A stretch of 64,000 nt of DNA, taken from assembly GCA_977017575.1 (NCBI GenBank), contig CDRNVI010000037.1, forward strand, positions 124,001 to 188,000, read 5' to 3'. Made by a program: the position numbers and the translations under genes. Each line of letters opens with the position of its first letter. The first letter of the stretch is position 1. Below the pieces are notes generated by a model. The model was not told where the DNA came from and did not search any database. It worked only from the letters and a program-made list of their open reading frames with translations. Shown here in pieces: positions 19,758-30,308 of this stretch. This stretch comes from Paramoeba atlantica (lineage: Eukaryota > Discosea).

Positions 19758-20678
19758 ATGCCATCCCGTTCCTCGCCTTCCCGCCGCCACGGTCCCAACT
19801 CCCCTTGGCAATTTCCTCTGAAACCCAAGCCGCATACCACCCGGGCCTACGCCGCGAGACCCCCTCCAATGTTTCTACCCACCCAAAGAAGTCCCTCTCT
19901 CGCACCTATACCCCCACCCGACTTTGTGACAAACTCGCCCATCGCCTCCGAAATCGTTCTCGAGAAAATGACATCTTCTCTACCCACTCTTCCGGAACAC
20001 CTTCCCGGATCTTTCACACGCTCGACAAACATAAACCGTTCGACACCTGTAGAGCCCAATAATAATAACAACGGTCACATGAACTCCTTGGGGCTGCCTT
20101 TAACTCCGCCTTTGCGGACAACTTCTACTTCCCTTCCTGGGGGTTCATTTTTACGTTTTTCACAAAGTCCGGAGAATAATAATGGTAACAATGGCTACAA
20201 CACCACAAATCTTAACCATCCCGCACAACTCACCACCCCGACCACTTCCTCCCCGTTCTCTGCGAAAGTAAGTCAATACGAACGCACCAAAGCGTTGTGG
20301 GAACTCAATCTATCCCCGTATGGGTACGCGACAAAAAAAATGGAGAGAAAAAACGAGTTTGAGGGTTCCGGAATGGAGTTTTTGACCTCTACTACACGAC
20401 AAGAAAAAGAACCCGAAATTTCTCCAAGTAACCTTCTTGGCGAAAACAAACAAGATATTGAAAAAGTAACCCAATCGCCTCGATTCCGTGTAACCTATAC
20501 GAATCAGACGGTACAAACCCATACGGTTGGTTTGGGAAAAACAAACGAGCGGGTTGCAAAGACGAATACAAACACATCAAACTCGGAAAAAGCGGCCCAA
20601 GCTTTTCCATATGGTGATATCAGCGGACATTACAGTTCCCCGCTGATCCGTCCACCTCCCTCACTGGAATTGGGATAA
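19758..20678 (+). CDS. Pro/Asn/Thr-rich hypothetical protein (306 aa)
   Basis: The start is taken at the ATG at 19758 (MPSRSSPSRRHGPNSPWQFP) because an upstream in-frame ATG at 19650 would add a Cys/Phe-rich segment lying in the pyrimidine-rich leader. The protein is low-complexity: Pro/Ser/Arg head, Asn repeats (PNNNNNGH, ENNNGNNGYN) and Thr-rich middle. One more ordered element, YERTKALWELNLSPYGYATK, is followed by charged sequence with QSPRFRVTYTNQTVQTH. No domain recognised. It follows the coiled-coil gene on the same strand, about 470 bp downstream. Confidence 0.65.
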   Translation: MPSRSSPSRRHGPNSPWQFPLKPKPHTTRAYAARPPPMFLPTQRSPSLAPIPPPDFVTNSPIASEIVLEKMTSSLPTLPEHLPGSFTRSTNINRSTPVEPNNNNNGHMNSLGLPLTPPLRTTSTSLPGGSFLRFSQSPENNNGNNGYNTTNLNHPAQLTTPTTSSPFSAKVSQYERTKALWELNLSPYGYATKKMERKNEFEGSGMEFLTSTTRQEKEPEISPSNLLGENKQDIEKVTQSPRFRVTYTNQTVQTHTVGLGKTNERVAKTNTNTSNSEKAAQAFPYGDISGHYSSPLIRPPPSLELG

Positions 20679-22749
20679 TGCAGAGGAATGGTGGTTTATT
20701 CTTTGCAGACTTTAAATCCCGTTTTTACTTTAACACAACATTAGGTTTCTGTAAGTAAATATATTTCAATGGGACGTCTAAAAGAAATATTTATTAGTAT
20801 TGTGAAAGTAATTGAATTCGGCTTTATGCTTGTAGAGCAACCTTGTAGAATAGATCACTTTATTCGGAGAATCAGATACTTATTTTTCTTCTAACTCGGT
20901 ATGTAGTGTGGAGTAGAAAATGAACAAATTCTCGTAAAATGCTTTTTTCCTGAATTCCATTTTCATTTTAGAAAAATGTTTTACATAAATTGGTAAATAA
21001 TGTTTTTTTGCGAAATTTTGAAGATGTTACCTTAATGTTTTCCGACGTTTTCTTTTTATGGTACCGTGGACGTCCTGCGTATGGTATCCTTGATACGCAA
21101 CAAAACTCTTTTCTTTGATTCACAACGTAAACGGCGATACTCGCCGAGGTTTACATAACCTTTCCAGCAATCGCTGGACAACAGCCAAGTGGGAGAGAAT
21201 GAAAGCATGTTTCATTTTCAGTGTTTCGAGGTCGCGGCGCTTCGCCAGCTTCCAACGGGTAAGACCCATTTTCCGCCCCTCTTTCTCAACTAAATGTCGC
21301 GAACCACGAACCCCGCTGTCGTTGACGACGACCTCGGTTATGTTTTTGCTTACGTATGAATCAGGGAATACGTGTGATCAAAATTTCGCCCCTGATCAGC
21401 CTCCACTCTAAGTTGGGGTAGCGCCGTTTATTTTGAAACTTGCTGTGATGATACGATCTGAGAAGCCTGATCAAATGCAGCCTCCGAGGTGCAGAAAGTT
21501 GTCGCTTACGATCTTTCGTCCAATGCCACGGTTTATGCAAACCTGCCCGGTACACGAATGGTTCGCAATGTCAGCCCACACTAAGAGAAGCATGCTAGGG
21601 GTCAACAAAATGCGGATCGAAAAGTGTGGGAGAAAACTGCTGACGTGCATTCGGCAAAATTTCCGATCAGCAGGTTATCGGTGCACACAAAGTCGCATCC
21701 GATCATTCCCCGAGATGTCAACCATGAACTGGTTCCTTTGATCAAGGTATTCGGGAATGGTAAAGAGACCATGTGCCTTCATCCATTTCTCCGCATCTTT
21801 ACCTTGTGTAATAACAACAACGCTTCCCCAAAGTCTCACGCATGCGTACCGCGGACACCCTCTTCAAACAGGCTAAATCTCAAGATTTCGCCACGTACGG
21901 CGTTGTGTTGCAACAGGTTCAACGGGACGCTCCTGAATCACACCACGCTCATTATCATCCCGCTGTTGAGCTGTATATTCGATTGCCGCAAGAAACCGCG
22001 CAAACAACCTTTACACACCCTGAAAAAACAAATCTTCGTCCTCATGATGCATAAAAGGCAAAATTTGCAAGAAAATGCCTGACGCCAACAAGAGAATCAA
22101 TTCCAGTTGTGTGCTTTAGGATATGTACAGTGGTGATCATCGTCTTTTACCCCCCCCCTACAGGTCTTGTATTTTCTTCCTTACTCGCGTCTCCGGAACC
22201 GCTGTTTCCCCTTCTTCTTTGGCGCCACTTTTCTCATTTTTTTCAGGGCGGAGTAACGGGAAGCAATTTCCAGTAGAAGCTTTCCGCTTATTTTTTTTTC
22301 ATCGCATTTATTTTCTTGGATTAGTGCGACGTTGTCCAGCTTTTCCGTGTCCGGGATAGTTTCGCCAATGGCCGTTAGTGTCGCCTGTATAAAGTGCGTA
22401 TCGTTATCCCAACTTGAATGCAGAGCTTTAAACAGAGGCGTCCACTTTCGTTTTTCTAAGATCTTCAGTATGACGTTAGTTTTTCAGGACTTGATTTTCT
22501 CCTTCGATAGAGTTCATAACAAAAGCGTCCGTTACGGAGTCTGACATTGCAATTTCTACGTAATACAAAAGTGCGTCAAAAGCTTGTAGGGCAAGCGGCG
22601 CGAAACAAAATCGGTCCTTCGTTGTTGTTTTTTTAATATTCCTATACCTCGTAATATTCCTATACTCTTAAGTACCCTCTTAATATTCCTACCAGGAGTA
22701 TTAACCCGAACAGTGGTTTAGTAGTAATATTCTTCAAATATTTACCATC
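20679..22749. other. Two-kb gap without a supported gene
   Basis: Several short frames overlap between 21115 and 22360 on both strands, none with a recognisable domain. GC is higher between 21110 and 22050, so this may be eroded coding sequence. One minus frame (21361-21555) reads LHKPWHWTKDRKRQLSAP. Near 22660-22725 are CTTAATATTCCTA repeats and a block GGTTTAGTAGTAATATTC related to the short element end near 950. Confidence 0.35.
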
Positions 22750-23370
22750 ATGCTACTTCCATTTCACCTTTCCGATATTGAACAGCACACGAAAGGACAA
22801 CAAACGCAAACAAACGATATAAATTTAGAACCAAAAGCACGTGACAAGGGACTAAGTTTTCGTCCTAGTAAGGTACGTGGAGCGAACTTACCACAGGAAT
22901 ATGAACTCGCACGATTGCTCGGAGACAATGAGAATTTGCCTACCACTTGGAGTACGTCAACGCCCGCGTGTGAATGGAAAGGCACCCATTGCAATACGGA
23001 CGGATACGTCACAGGGCTTAATTGGGATTCTTTCAGTCTTACAGGCACTCTCCGATGGGATTGGCTACCTCGGTCAGTAGTCTTGTGTAATGTGATGAGA
23101 AATAAACTCACAGGACACATACATACTGAAAAATTGCCACCGCAACTTAGGTACTTGCTCTTATCCGTCAATAGATTTACGAATCAGGGAGATCTTACTT
23201 GCTTGCCTCTCTCACTGGAAGATTTTGTACTGGATGAAAATCACTGCCACGGAAATGTGGATTTGACACATTTGTCTCCCCGCTTGTCTAAGCTAAGCCT
23301 CCGCAGTAACTTTTTTTCTGGCGAAGTCAATCTCACTGGCTTGCCGGCAAGCTTGACATACCTTGTCAGG
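22750..23370 (+). pseudogene. LRR protein 4, 5' part, split by a LINE
   Basis: The ATG at 22750 leads a 35-residue variable head, then the family block SKVRGANLPQEYELARLLG, the cap WSTSTPACEWKGTHCNTDGY and NWDSFSLTGTLRWDWLP. Three to four 23-residue repeats follow, up to NLTGLPASLTYL. The coding sequence then runs into the LINE. It resumes near 28956 in the same frame (Y-L-C-R-S), so the interruption itself explains the split. The encoded truncated protein would end in a few LINE-derived residues at 23389-23391. Confidence 0.85.
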
Positions 23371-23390
23371 TACCTTGTTGTACCTTGTTG
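23359..23390 (+). repeat. Triplicated TACCTTGT at the LINE 5' junction
   Basis: TACCTTGT occurs at 23359, 23371 and 23381, with the last two as exact 10-bp tandem units TACCTTGTTG. Such short repeats of target sequence are common at LINE 5' junctions. Only the first unit is needed for the LRR reading frame. The other interrupted LRR gene has TACCTTGTTGGTAC at its break (about 47547). Confidence 0.6.
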
Positions 23391-23420
23391 ATTTATTTTC
23401 CCCTACTTTTACGACCCTTC

Positions 23421-26400
23421 ATGACCTCGCCACATGCCAGAAGTGGGGAAATCTCACAGGCGTTGCAGGACTCTCATAAGAGACTAGGCAACGTAACTAG
23501 CCGATCCGCCACCTCTCTGACAGGTGCTGAACGCGAGGCCAAGGAACATGCAGCTCAACATGCAAACTCCTACCGAGTCAGCTCCAAAGCTCCTATGAGA
23601 GGTTCACTGAAAACAAACACTGAAAAGAAGGAAACCGCAATAAATACGACCCGGCGATGTAAACATACTTGTAAGGAGAAAACAAAATGCGGCCATCCCT
23701 GCTGCAAGACTGCGCCGAATCCGCCGTCCACTCAGCCCCTTAACATTTCACAATGCAAGCATCCCTGCAAAGACAAGAGTCTGTGCGGCCACCCATGTTG
23801 TAAACGACATCTTCTTCCTACCTGTGTTCCCGAAGATAGTACCACACATGTATCCCAAGGGAATACTGTTACCGATGTAACGAGGAGGACGGAAACAAAC
23901 ACAATGTCCTCTGAAGCCCCATCATCTGAAGGAGTAAAGGATGTACCTGAACCTATCGCCCCGTGCAAACATATCTGCAAGGATAAGGCGAATTGCGGGC
24001 ACCCCTGTTGTAAACGTCACCTCCACACCACTTGTACGAGCGCCGGTAGTGCACCTAGACTAGATCCACAAAGCAGTACGCGCGACAATGGGAGTCAAAA
24101 TCTGGCAGGAGACTCTGGGGGCTTTATGGTGAAAGTACTGCGCCACTTGACCAAGCCCATATTTCAATGTGCGGGCAAACCCCAAACTGCGCAGAACTCC
24201 TCGAACACGGAAGTGTTTTCACCCAGCGGCAGATCCACAAGCGAGGGCTCCAACCACTACGAACGCTCAAGGAAACACGTCGAGGGAGAAATGTCGGCAA
24301 AGAGAAAATTGATTGCCCCAGGAATCGCAAGATCAAACAGCGACAACCCTGCTACAACGCATGCCAACAGAGCTGATCAGCGTGAAGCAAGTAAGGTGCC
24401 CACCTTTCGGAAATCCCCTTCTTCTCCTCCGGAAGGAAAACAACATACTATCTCCTCAACAGCTATCAATCTTGCGTATGAATTATGTAAAGGCCTCCTT
24501 GGCATCCCTCCCCCGGAAGCACGAGCGAAACCACCGCCTCTCAGAAAGATGACTCCCAAGACCGTAAACCGAGGGTCCCAACTATCTCCCAAGCGAGAAC
24601 CTCCCGAATTCGCTATAGAAAAGCTGCAGGAAGGACCGACATTGCGCCTCAGCGCTCGACAGCCCGAACCAGAGCCTCAGAACCCATACAATCTACCATG
24701 TAAACATCCCTGTAAGGACAAAACCACGTGTGGCCACCTTTGCTGCAAAAGAGGGCTTACCCCTGGCATCACAACATCGTCACCCGCACGTATCTCTTCC
24801 TCTGATACCGAAAAGCACCCCCCAGACCGGATAACTGATGAACCATATCGCGACCATCCCAGCAGCACGCCCGAGCACGACGCAGGGGTGGACACTTCCG
24901 ACAACTCCAAAGCAGAGAAAGTCCCGTACCTCCCTGCCCCTTTATCGCCGCCACAGAATCTTTCGATAGTGCCGGAGTCCTGGAACGTCTCGTTCACGCC
25001 TAGTCCCACACGCCGCGGCGTAGAGAAACTACTTATTAATCGTATAAAGTCACCCCACCATACCGACGACTCAGAAGGACTCTTGACAGAACCACCGTTC
25101 CCTCTCTGCACTGCGGACGACGAAGTTCCGGAATGGGTATTCGAGAAGGTCCCTCACGACGTGCCTTCTGGGAATTCGGGGGTCCCTGTAGAAAGACGTC
25201 GCTCGACAGAGAAAGGGAAACAATGCCTACATTTTATACAATCCCGATCAAAGCCTCTGAAACTTCGCCTAGCAAGTGCCCAAGAATGGTTATATTTTCC
25301 GGACGTACGAGCTGCCTGCGAAAGTCAAATCACACGCAGCAGGATTAGCTCCCTGCAGGGAGCGCAGGCAGCCATTTCGAAGGCGCTGAACTCTGGCAAC
25401 CCCACGCACGACATCATAGTAAGAGGATGTTCCGTAGAAGAACTGATGGACCATGGGGCGTGCGATTTCATTACAATTCATAAAGTCGGAAGCCCGGACA
25501 AGTCTTCGCGCCACTCCAGTTGGGTATCTCTGTACCAGGATGCAGCCCTAAAACTTTCAGATTACTATTCCTCTCCGGGTACTCTCAGTAAAGCCGTTCT
25601 TAAGAGACTAAACGGCTCCGAAATTCCCGGGCTTGCAGATTATGTGATAACCCTACATCGACACACACCCATCGACGAAACTCCGCCGGTCTTAGAAGCT
25701 ATTCCGGAGCTTCCAGCATATCGCATAGCAGACCCACCCAGTCGTGTACCCTCTTTGCAATCCTTTGCACAACCCTGCCGCCACACCTGCCGCGACAAAC
25801 TCGGGTGTGCTCATCGTTGCTGTAAAGTCTTCGGTCCCGCTGCTCCTCCAACTGCAGGTTCCACTGCCGCCGAGACCAGCTCTGCCCAGGAATCCAAAGT
25901 ACCTCGCTCGGCGGTTCCACCAGACCTGCAGGAGTATAAAGAACAGGATCTCGATTACCTACTCCGAACAGCCAGGTACATCCAAGGGGGAAAGATATGT
26001 ATCAACTTAACGGACGCACAGTGGCACGACGTTGAGACCAAGGCTCTCAAAAGGTGTGCATTACTCACTCCTGAACAAGACATAGATTCCGCCGTTAGGA
26101 ACGCCGAACTCCTGAGCTCCATACTATCTGTCTCTACCTACGAGGTTGCTCGCGACGTGAATCCCACGAAAGGCTTTTTAATCCGCACAAAGAAAGGTCA
26201 CGCAAAGACCCGATGCAGACCCTTGGAAAGCGAAAAAATAGCCTCGTCCTTCTCCCGGCACCTAAAAGAACTGCAGACAAAACTACGCTATACACATGGA
26301 AAGGCAGACAGGAACGCCTTAAAACGAACGATCAAGGAAACCAAAAAAGGTGAAAGGGTTTATCATGCGGAGGCCACCGCACAGCGGCAAACACTCGAAC

Positions 26401-28898
26401 AACGCCGGGCACTGAAACGCTTTAACAGAAACCCATGGACCGCCGCTAGCGAAACATTGGACAAACCTATCGGTCTTGAAGCCCCAGCCTCCTATCCTAC
26501 ATGCGATGTGCACAGCGTGGAAAAGCACTTTGGTGATACACTTTCTGCTCCTTCAGAGGAATACCACATTCCTCCGTCTGACTCGCTTGGGACCCGTCCT
26601 CTTGTCGACATGTCATGGGAAGAGCTGACCCCGACCGAAATATCCGACGCTCTAATCTCGAAAAGGAATGGCAGTGCCCCAGGTCAAGACACCATCACAT
26701 ATACCATCCTAAAACGGTGTCACAGCGTACACTCACACATCGCTACAGTCTTCAACGCGTTGCTCAAGTATCGCACTTGCCCACCTTCCTGGAAATGCTC
26801 TGTTACCCGCCTAATTCATAAAAATGGAGCTCACGATCAACCCCAAAACTGGCGCCCCATCAGTCTCATCAGTGTTCTAGCTAAGCTTCTCCATTCGATC
26901 ATAAGTCGCAAAATAAACCGCCATCTGGTCGAGGCAGCAGTAATTGATCCATCAATCCAAAAGGGTTTCCTACCGGCCATCAACGGGACACTGGAACACA
27001 CTCAGACGCTGGATGCAATCTTGCAGCACTACAGAAAGAACAAGCTCCAATACTGCTTAGCCCAACTGGACCTATCCAACGCATTCGGTTCAGTCCCACA
27101 CAATGTTATATTTGAGGCGATGCAATGGGCCAAGATCTCCCCGACTCTCCTCGGGTACATCAGTAGTTTATATAACGGAGCGTCTACGCAAATAAAGTGT
27201 TATGAAGGTCTCTCCTCTACAATTCCTGTGCAACGTGGGGTACTCCAAGGCGACACCCTCTCCCCGTCTATATTCCTTATCGTCATGGAAGTAGTACTGC
27301 GTTATATGACACTTAACTTTCCCGCGTACGGACTCGATCTGCCAGGCAATGCGAAATGCTTTATAAAGGCCTACGCTGACGATCTCACTGTCCTCACCAG
27401 CAACCCGAAGGAGTCACAAATCGCACTTGGAGCCCTATCCTCAATCCTCCGCAAAATAGGTTTATCTATAAACGTGAAAAAGAGTAGGGTACAATGCATG
27501 GCCGTGCGACCGGACGATGAACACCCAGGTTACATGACACGCCGTCCACAAATTCTGGTCAATCACATTCCCATTCCCCAAATCTGTGATGCAGGTAGCA
27601 CCTTTCTGGGCATGACCATCGCCCCTGGAGCACAACAGTCCCGTGCGCTGTTCATGAAGCTACGTCCTCTCATTAATTCATGGCTCAGAAATATCGATAA
27701 GAGCGCCCACGACCTCCCTTCGCGACTATGGATATATCAGCATGCCATTATCTCCCGCTTGCGCTTCTCGCTTACGATCCACCCGTGCATCACTATGAAC
27801 TTTGTCCTCCGACTCCAGAAACTCTGTACCAACTTCCTGCGGCGTTGGATTAACGTGGCGCGTGGCTCTAGTCCCGAAGCAATTTATTCATCGCGCGGCT
27901 GGGGACTGAGGAGCCTGTCGCAACTGTGGCATGAATGTACTGCAGACCTTATGTGCCAGTTAAAGAAATCCAAAGATCCGGCTGCCGCAGCTGTGCTTCG
28001 GAACAAAATACGGGAAGAAGAGGAGAGACGCTTGAAAGGACAAATACGGCCCGCAACTCACATAACGCACTGCTTGAACGACCGATCTCGCGCCAGGAAA
28101 ACTCTCATTGACCTGAACGAGGAGCGTATGATTAACGCTCTGCGACGCCGCACCACGGTTGCCATACAGTGGTGGGACACGAACACGGAGGAAGATCAGG
28201 CGAAAGATTTTGCAGCTGCCATTAACGGCCTTAGGAGCACTTCACTGAGCAGATTCGCTACACATGTGATGGTCCAAGCCCCACTTCCTACCCGGACCAT
28301 GCTCAGAACATGGGGGAAGAATGGTGCAAATAGTGTGTCTTGCCGTATCTGCAACTCAGCACCCGAAACCTTAAGGCACCTGCTCTCAGGTTGCAGGACA
28401 TCCTTAGACCAAGGACGCTACACGTATCGACATGACAGAGTGTTGAGCGTCCTTGCGAACGCGATCGTCGGCTCCCCCAACACCTCCTGGGCCTCATTCG
28501 ACCTCGAGGGCCTCCGTAACCTCCCAAGTTGGTGGGCAGACCTAGAAACCACTCTGCGTCCAGATGGCCTGGTCAGGCTTCACGATGGAACTGAATTTAT
28601 CGTTGAACTGACCGTACCCTGGGAAGACAACATCGCGGAGGCACACTGCCGCAAAACGGAAAAATATCAGAATATATTGCATCGCCGCAGGATGGATCAC
28701 CCGAACACACATCTGCTGTGTATGGAGGTGGGTGTAAGAGGATTGCCGGCTTCCTCTCTTCGGCAGGTAGCCCGCCTTTTTGGGAGTGACAAAGGGCTGT
28801 CCACGGAATGCCAACTTGAAGCCATACGCGAAGCAATTCGTAGTAGCTTTGTTATTTGGCTAAACCGGGAATCACCCGACTGGAAAGGGGGCGGCTAG
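23421..28898 (+). CDS. LINE polyprotein: CxHxC fingers, reverse transcriptase, restriction-like endonuclease (1825 aa)
   Basis: The start is taken at the first ATG at 23421 (MTSPHARSGEIS). Five cysteine/histidine motifs of form C-[KR]-H-x-C-[KR]-[DE]-K-x-x-C-x-H-x-C-C-K start near residues 80, 112, 182, 427 and 786, separated by Ser/Pro-rich linkers. A reverse transcriptase follows: RPISLISVLAKLLHS (~1145), LDLSNAFGSVPHNV, GVLQGDTLSPS, YADD (~1318), FLGMTIAPG. C-terminally are a CCHC knuckle CRICNSAPETLRHLLSGC (~1641) and a PD-(D/E)xK nuclease: RPD (~1714), ELTVPWED (~1729), RKTEKY (~1744). No stop or shift breaks it, so it may encode an active enzyme for target-primed reverse transcription. 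Usual R2-type N-termini carry C2H2 and Myb motifs; neither is evident here. Confidence 0.9.
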   Translation: MTSPHARSGEISQALQDSHKRLGNVTSRSATSLTGAEREAKEHAAQHANSYRVSSKAPMRGSLKTNTEKKETAINTTRRCKHTCKEKTKCGHPCCKTAPNPPSTQPLNISQCKHPCKDKSLCGHPCCKRHLLPTCVPEDSTTHVSQGNTVTDVTRRTETNTMSSEAPSSEGVKDVPEPIAPCKHICKDKANCGHPCCKRHLHTTCTSAGSAPRLDPQSSTRDNGSQNLAGDSGGFMVKVLRHLTKPIFQCAGKPQTAQNSSNTEVFSPSGRSTSEGSNHYERSRKHVEGEMSAKRKLIAPGIARSNSDNPATTHANRADQREASKVPTFRKSPSSPPEGKQHTISSTAINLAYELCKGLLGIPPPEARAKPPPLRKMTPKTVNRGSQLSPKREPPEFAIEKLQEGPTLRLSARQPEPEPQNPYNLPCKHPCKDKTTCGHLCCKRGLTPGITTSSPARISSSDTEKHPPDRITDEPYRDHPSSTPEHDAGVDTSDNSKAEKVPYLPAPLSPPQNLSIVPESWNVSFTPSPTRRGVEKLLINRIKSPHHTDDSEGLLTEPPFPLCTADDEVPEWVFEKVPHDVPSGNSGVPVERRRSTEKGKQCLHFIQSRSKPLKLRLASAQEWLYFPDVRAACESQITRSRISSLQGAQAAISKALNSGNPTHDIIVRGCSVEELMDHGACDFITIHKVGSPDKSSRHSSWVSLYQDAALKLSDYYSSPGTLSKAVLKRLNGSEIPGLADYVITLHRHTPIDETPPVLEAIPELPAYRIADPPSRVPSLQSFAQPCRHTCRDKLGCAHRCCKVFGPAAPPTAGSTAAETSSAQESKVPRSAVPPDLQEYKEQDLDYLLRTARYIQGGKICINLTDAQWHDVETKALKRCALLTPEQDIDSAVRNAELLSSILSVSTYEVARDVNPTKGFLIRTKKGHAKTRCRPLESEKIASSFSRHLKELQTKLRYTHGKADRNALKRTIKETKKGERVYHAEATAQRQTLEQRRALKRFNRNPWTAASETLDKPIGLEAPASYPTCDVHSVEKHFGDTLSAPSEEYHIPPSDSLGTRPLVDMSWEELTPTEISDALISKRNGSAPGQDTITYTILKRCHSVHSHIATVFNALLKYRTCPPSWKCSVTRLIHKNGAHDQPQNWRPISLISVLAKLLHSIISRKINRHLVEAAVIDPSIQKGFLPAINGTLEHTQTLDAILQHYRKNKLQYCLAQLDLSNAFGSVPHNVIFEAMQWAKISPTLLGYISSLYNGASTQIKCYEGLSSTIPVQRGVLQGDTLSPSIFLIVMEVVLRYMTLNFPAYGLDLPGNAKCFIKAYADDLTVLTSNPKESQIALGALSSILRKIGLSINVKKSRVQCMAVRPDDEHPGYMTRRPQILVNHIPIPQICDAGSTFLGMTIAPGAQQSRALFMKLRPLINSWLRNIDKSAHDLPSRLWIYQHAIISRLRFSLTIHPCITMNFVLRLQKLCTNFLRRWINVARGSSPEAIYSSRGWGLRSLSQLWHECTADLMCQLKKSKDPAAAAVLRNKIREEEERRLKGQIRPATHITHCLNDRSRARKTLIDLNEERMINALRRRTTVAIQWWDTNTEEDQAKDFAAAINGLRSTSLSRFATHVMVQAPLPTRTMLRTWGKNGANSVSCRICNSAPETLRHLLSGCRTSLDQGRYTYRHDRVLSVLANAIVGSPNTSWASFDLEGLRNLPSWWADLETTLRPDGLVRLHDGTEFIVELTVPWEDNIAEAHCRKTEKYQNILHRRRMDHPNTHLLCMEVGVRGLPASSLRQVARLFGSDKGLSTECQLEAIREAIRSSFVIWLNRESPDWKGGG

Positions 28899-28911
28899 GC
28901 TAGTAAAACAG

Positions 28912-28947
28912 CCTATGCGGGGTCGTCGTATGCGACCGTAGCATAGG
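28912..28947 (+). other. 3'-terminal hairpin of the LINE
   Basis: CCTATGC pairs with GCATAGG, and inside it GGTCG pairs with CGACC around a short loop, with unpaired bases between the two stems. It lies 13 bases after the ORF stop and only about 9-16 bases before the host sequence resumes. It is a good candidate for the RNA structure recognised by the element's reverse transcriptase. Confidence 0.65.
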
Positions 28948-28955
28948 TAGAAATT

Positions 28956-29237
28956 TACCTCTGCAGATCTAAATATGATTCTGCATTGAATAAACACCTG
29001 TCGGGTAATAAATTTACAGGATCGCTCGAGTTGCAACATTTGCCACCTTCCTTAACGAAATTTTGTTGCCAAAACAATTGTTTCTCCGGATTCGTTGAAT
29101 TCGGTCGGCTTCCTTGGAAATTAGATTCCCTGCGGATCTCCGACAACGCTGAACTCTATGGGGAAATACCTAAATCTCTTCTCTTGAACACGGATGTTCG
29201 CTTTGCGCATACCAAAGTACGTTTGAAGAATCTGTGA
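28956..29237 (+). pseudogene. LRR protein 4, 3' part after the LINE
   Basis: The reading resumes with Y-L-C-R-S, then a shortened segment, then LSGNKFTGSLELQHLPPSL and two more repeats. It ends in the long last repeat (SDNAELYGEIPKSLLLN) and the C-cap FAHTKVRLKNL. About a dozen residues seem to be missing around the junction compared with a regular 23-residue period, so the gene may already have been imperfect or was trimmed on insertion. Confidence 0.8.
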
Positions 29238-29579
29238 AGTATATCAGCTGAAAGGAACACGTCTGAACAAAATTTACCACTTATATGAGTGTCAAATATC
29301 AATGGTAGATACAGTGTTTGATACAGGGTTCGAAAAACAAGATTTGTTTTTTCAAACAAGAGTTGAGCCAAATCAGTAATGTATTTATTCATTTAATGTG
29401 ACCCCCCCTTTAATGCGGACCCCCCTGATCCCCCCCTTTAATACGGAATTTTTTGAAGTTTTTTGGAAGGAAATTTTTCGATTTTTATTTTTTAGATTTT
29501 CATTGTTCGAGAGCACGACTCAAAGGGATGTTTGTCAGCCGAGTGATCGCTTTTGCCCCAAGTCCACTCTTCGTTGAGA

Positions 29580-29978
29580 TCAGTAGCCGGCTACAGAAGT
29601 GATACCGTATAAGACTTTAAAAACCTGGTTTGCGGTGCGCCCATGTGCGGCCGTCAGAAGAGGTCCCCAAAAATAAGTTTTACCGCGGCACTTTATATCG
29701 AACCAATGATCTTCCTTAAGAGTACGTACCCGTGGCTCATTGACCTTGTCTACCCATTTAGGGTAAAAGAAGAACACTCGCTCTCGCGCAACCGCCCTCA
29801 CCCCGCCCAAATCCCCCTCCCCCCTTGAGCCACCCTCCCGAGCCAAATCCTTGTTACTGGGGGGTCTATTACTGGTGGGTCTACGGTATGTCGGAAAAAG
29901 GCGACTCAAAAAAATCGAACTTTTTACTTCCTGAAGGAAACGTCTCATTATCCTGTAAATGGTGTTACAGGATAACAT
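29580..29978 (-). pseudogene. Possible transposase remnant inside the composite element
   Basis: The 132-codon frame includes a region that looks protein-like (YPKWVDKVNEPRVRTLKEDH, WFDIKCRGKTYFWGPLLTA) after a Gly/Arg-rich low-complexity part. I cannot place it in a family. Its position between matching inverted ends is the only reason to suggest a transposase. Confidence 0.3.
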
Positions 29979-30231
29979 ACCCCCCGGTATGTTATCTTGT
30001 TACAGATATCTTGCTACAGGTATGTTAACTTTTATGCCATCATTGTTTTGAAGAATATGATTACCAAACTTAAAAAAAGTTAACGTTCCTGTAGCTACTT
30101 AACACTCTCCCCGGAATGTTAAACCGGACTGTGGTTTAGTATCTCCCTCGTCCACTTTAGTCTGGTTGTGCTCGTAAAATTTATTTCCCCTACAGATCAC
30201 CCCCCTTCACCAATTTCATCAAAAAAAACAG

Positions 30232-30248
30232 GCGCCGCAAAGCGGCGC
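30232..30248. other. GCGCCGC hairpin with AAA loop
   Basis: GCGCCGC-AAA-GCGGCGC is followed within a few bases by a T-run. An almost identical hairpin with an AGA loop lies at 42622-42638, also followed by T-rich sequence, within another C-tipped repeat region. Confidence 0.6.
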
Positions 30249-30308
30249 GAAACTTTTTTTGTCGCTTTTTTTAGCTTAAAAACAGGGTCATTTTCTTATC
30301 TTTAGTAC

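Larger units (their letters stand above)
23371..28950 (+). mobile_element. Full-length-looking RLE-type LINE inserted in LRR protein 4
   Basis: The element of about 5.6 kb carries one long ORF, a very short 5' leader and a 3' untranslated region of about 50 bp that is mostly a hairpin. There is no obvious poly(A) tail. The boundaries are inferred from where the LRR reading frame stops (T-Y-L at 23352-23363) and resumes (28956). TACCT occurs at both edges, so a short target duplication is possible. The single ORF with a restriction-like endonuclease (RLE) at its C-terminus places it with the R2/CRE/NeSL/HERO group rather than the L1 or RTE groups. GC is higher than in the flanking LRR gene, consistent with an insertion of foreign composition. 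Confidence 0.85.

Noticed and set aside
21115-22082. Overlapping frames of 70-150 codons on both strands
   Set aside because: No recognisable domain, no consistent frame, and similar length on both strands. Treated as gap, possibly eroded coding sequence.
23363-28966. Intron containing the LINE in LRR protein 4 (CAG/GTACC ... CTGCAG)
   Set aside because: Phase would be compatible, but splicing would leave several extra residues. The direct T-Y-L to Y-L-C-R-S match across the LINE is simpler.
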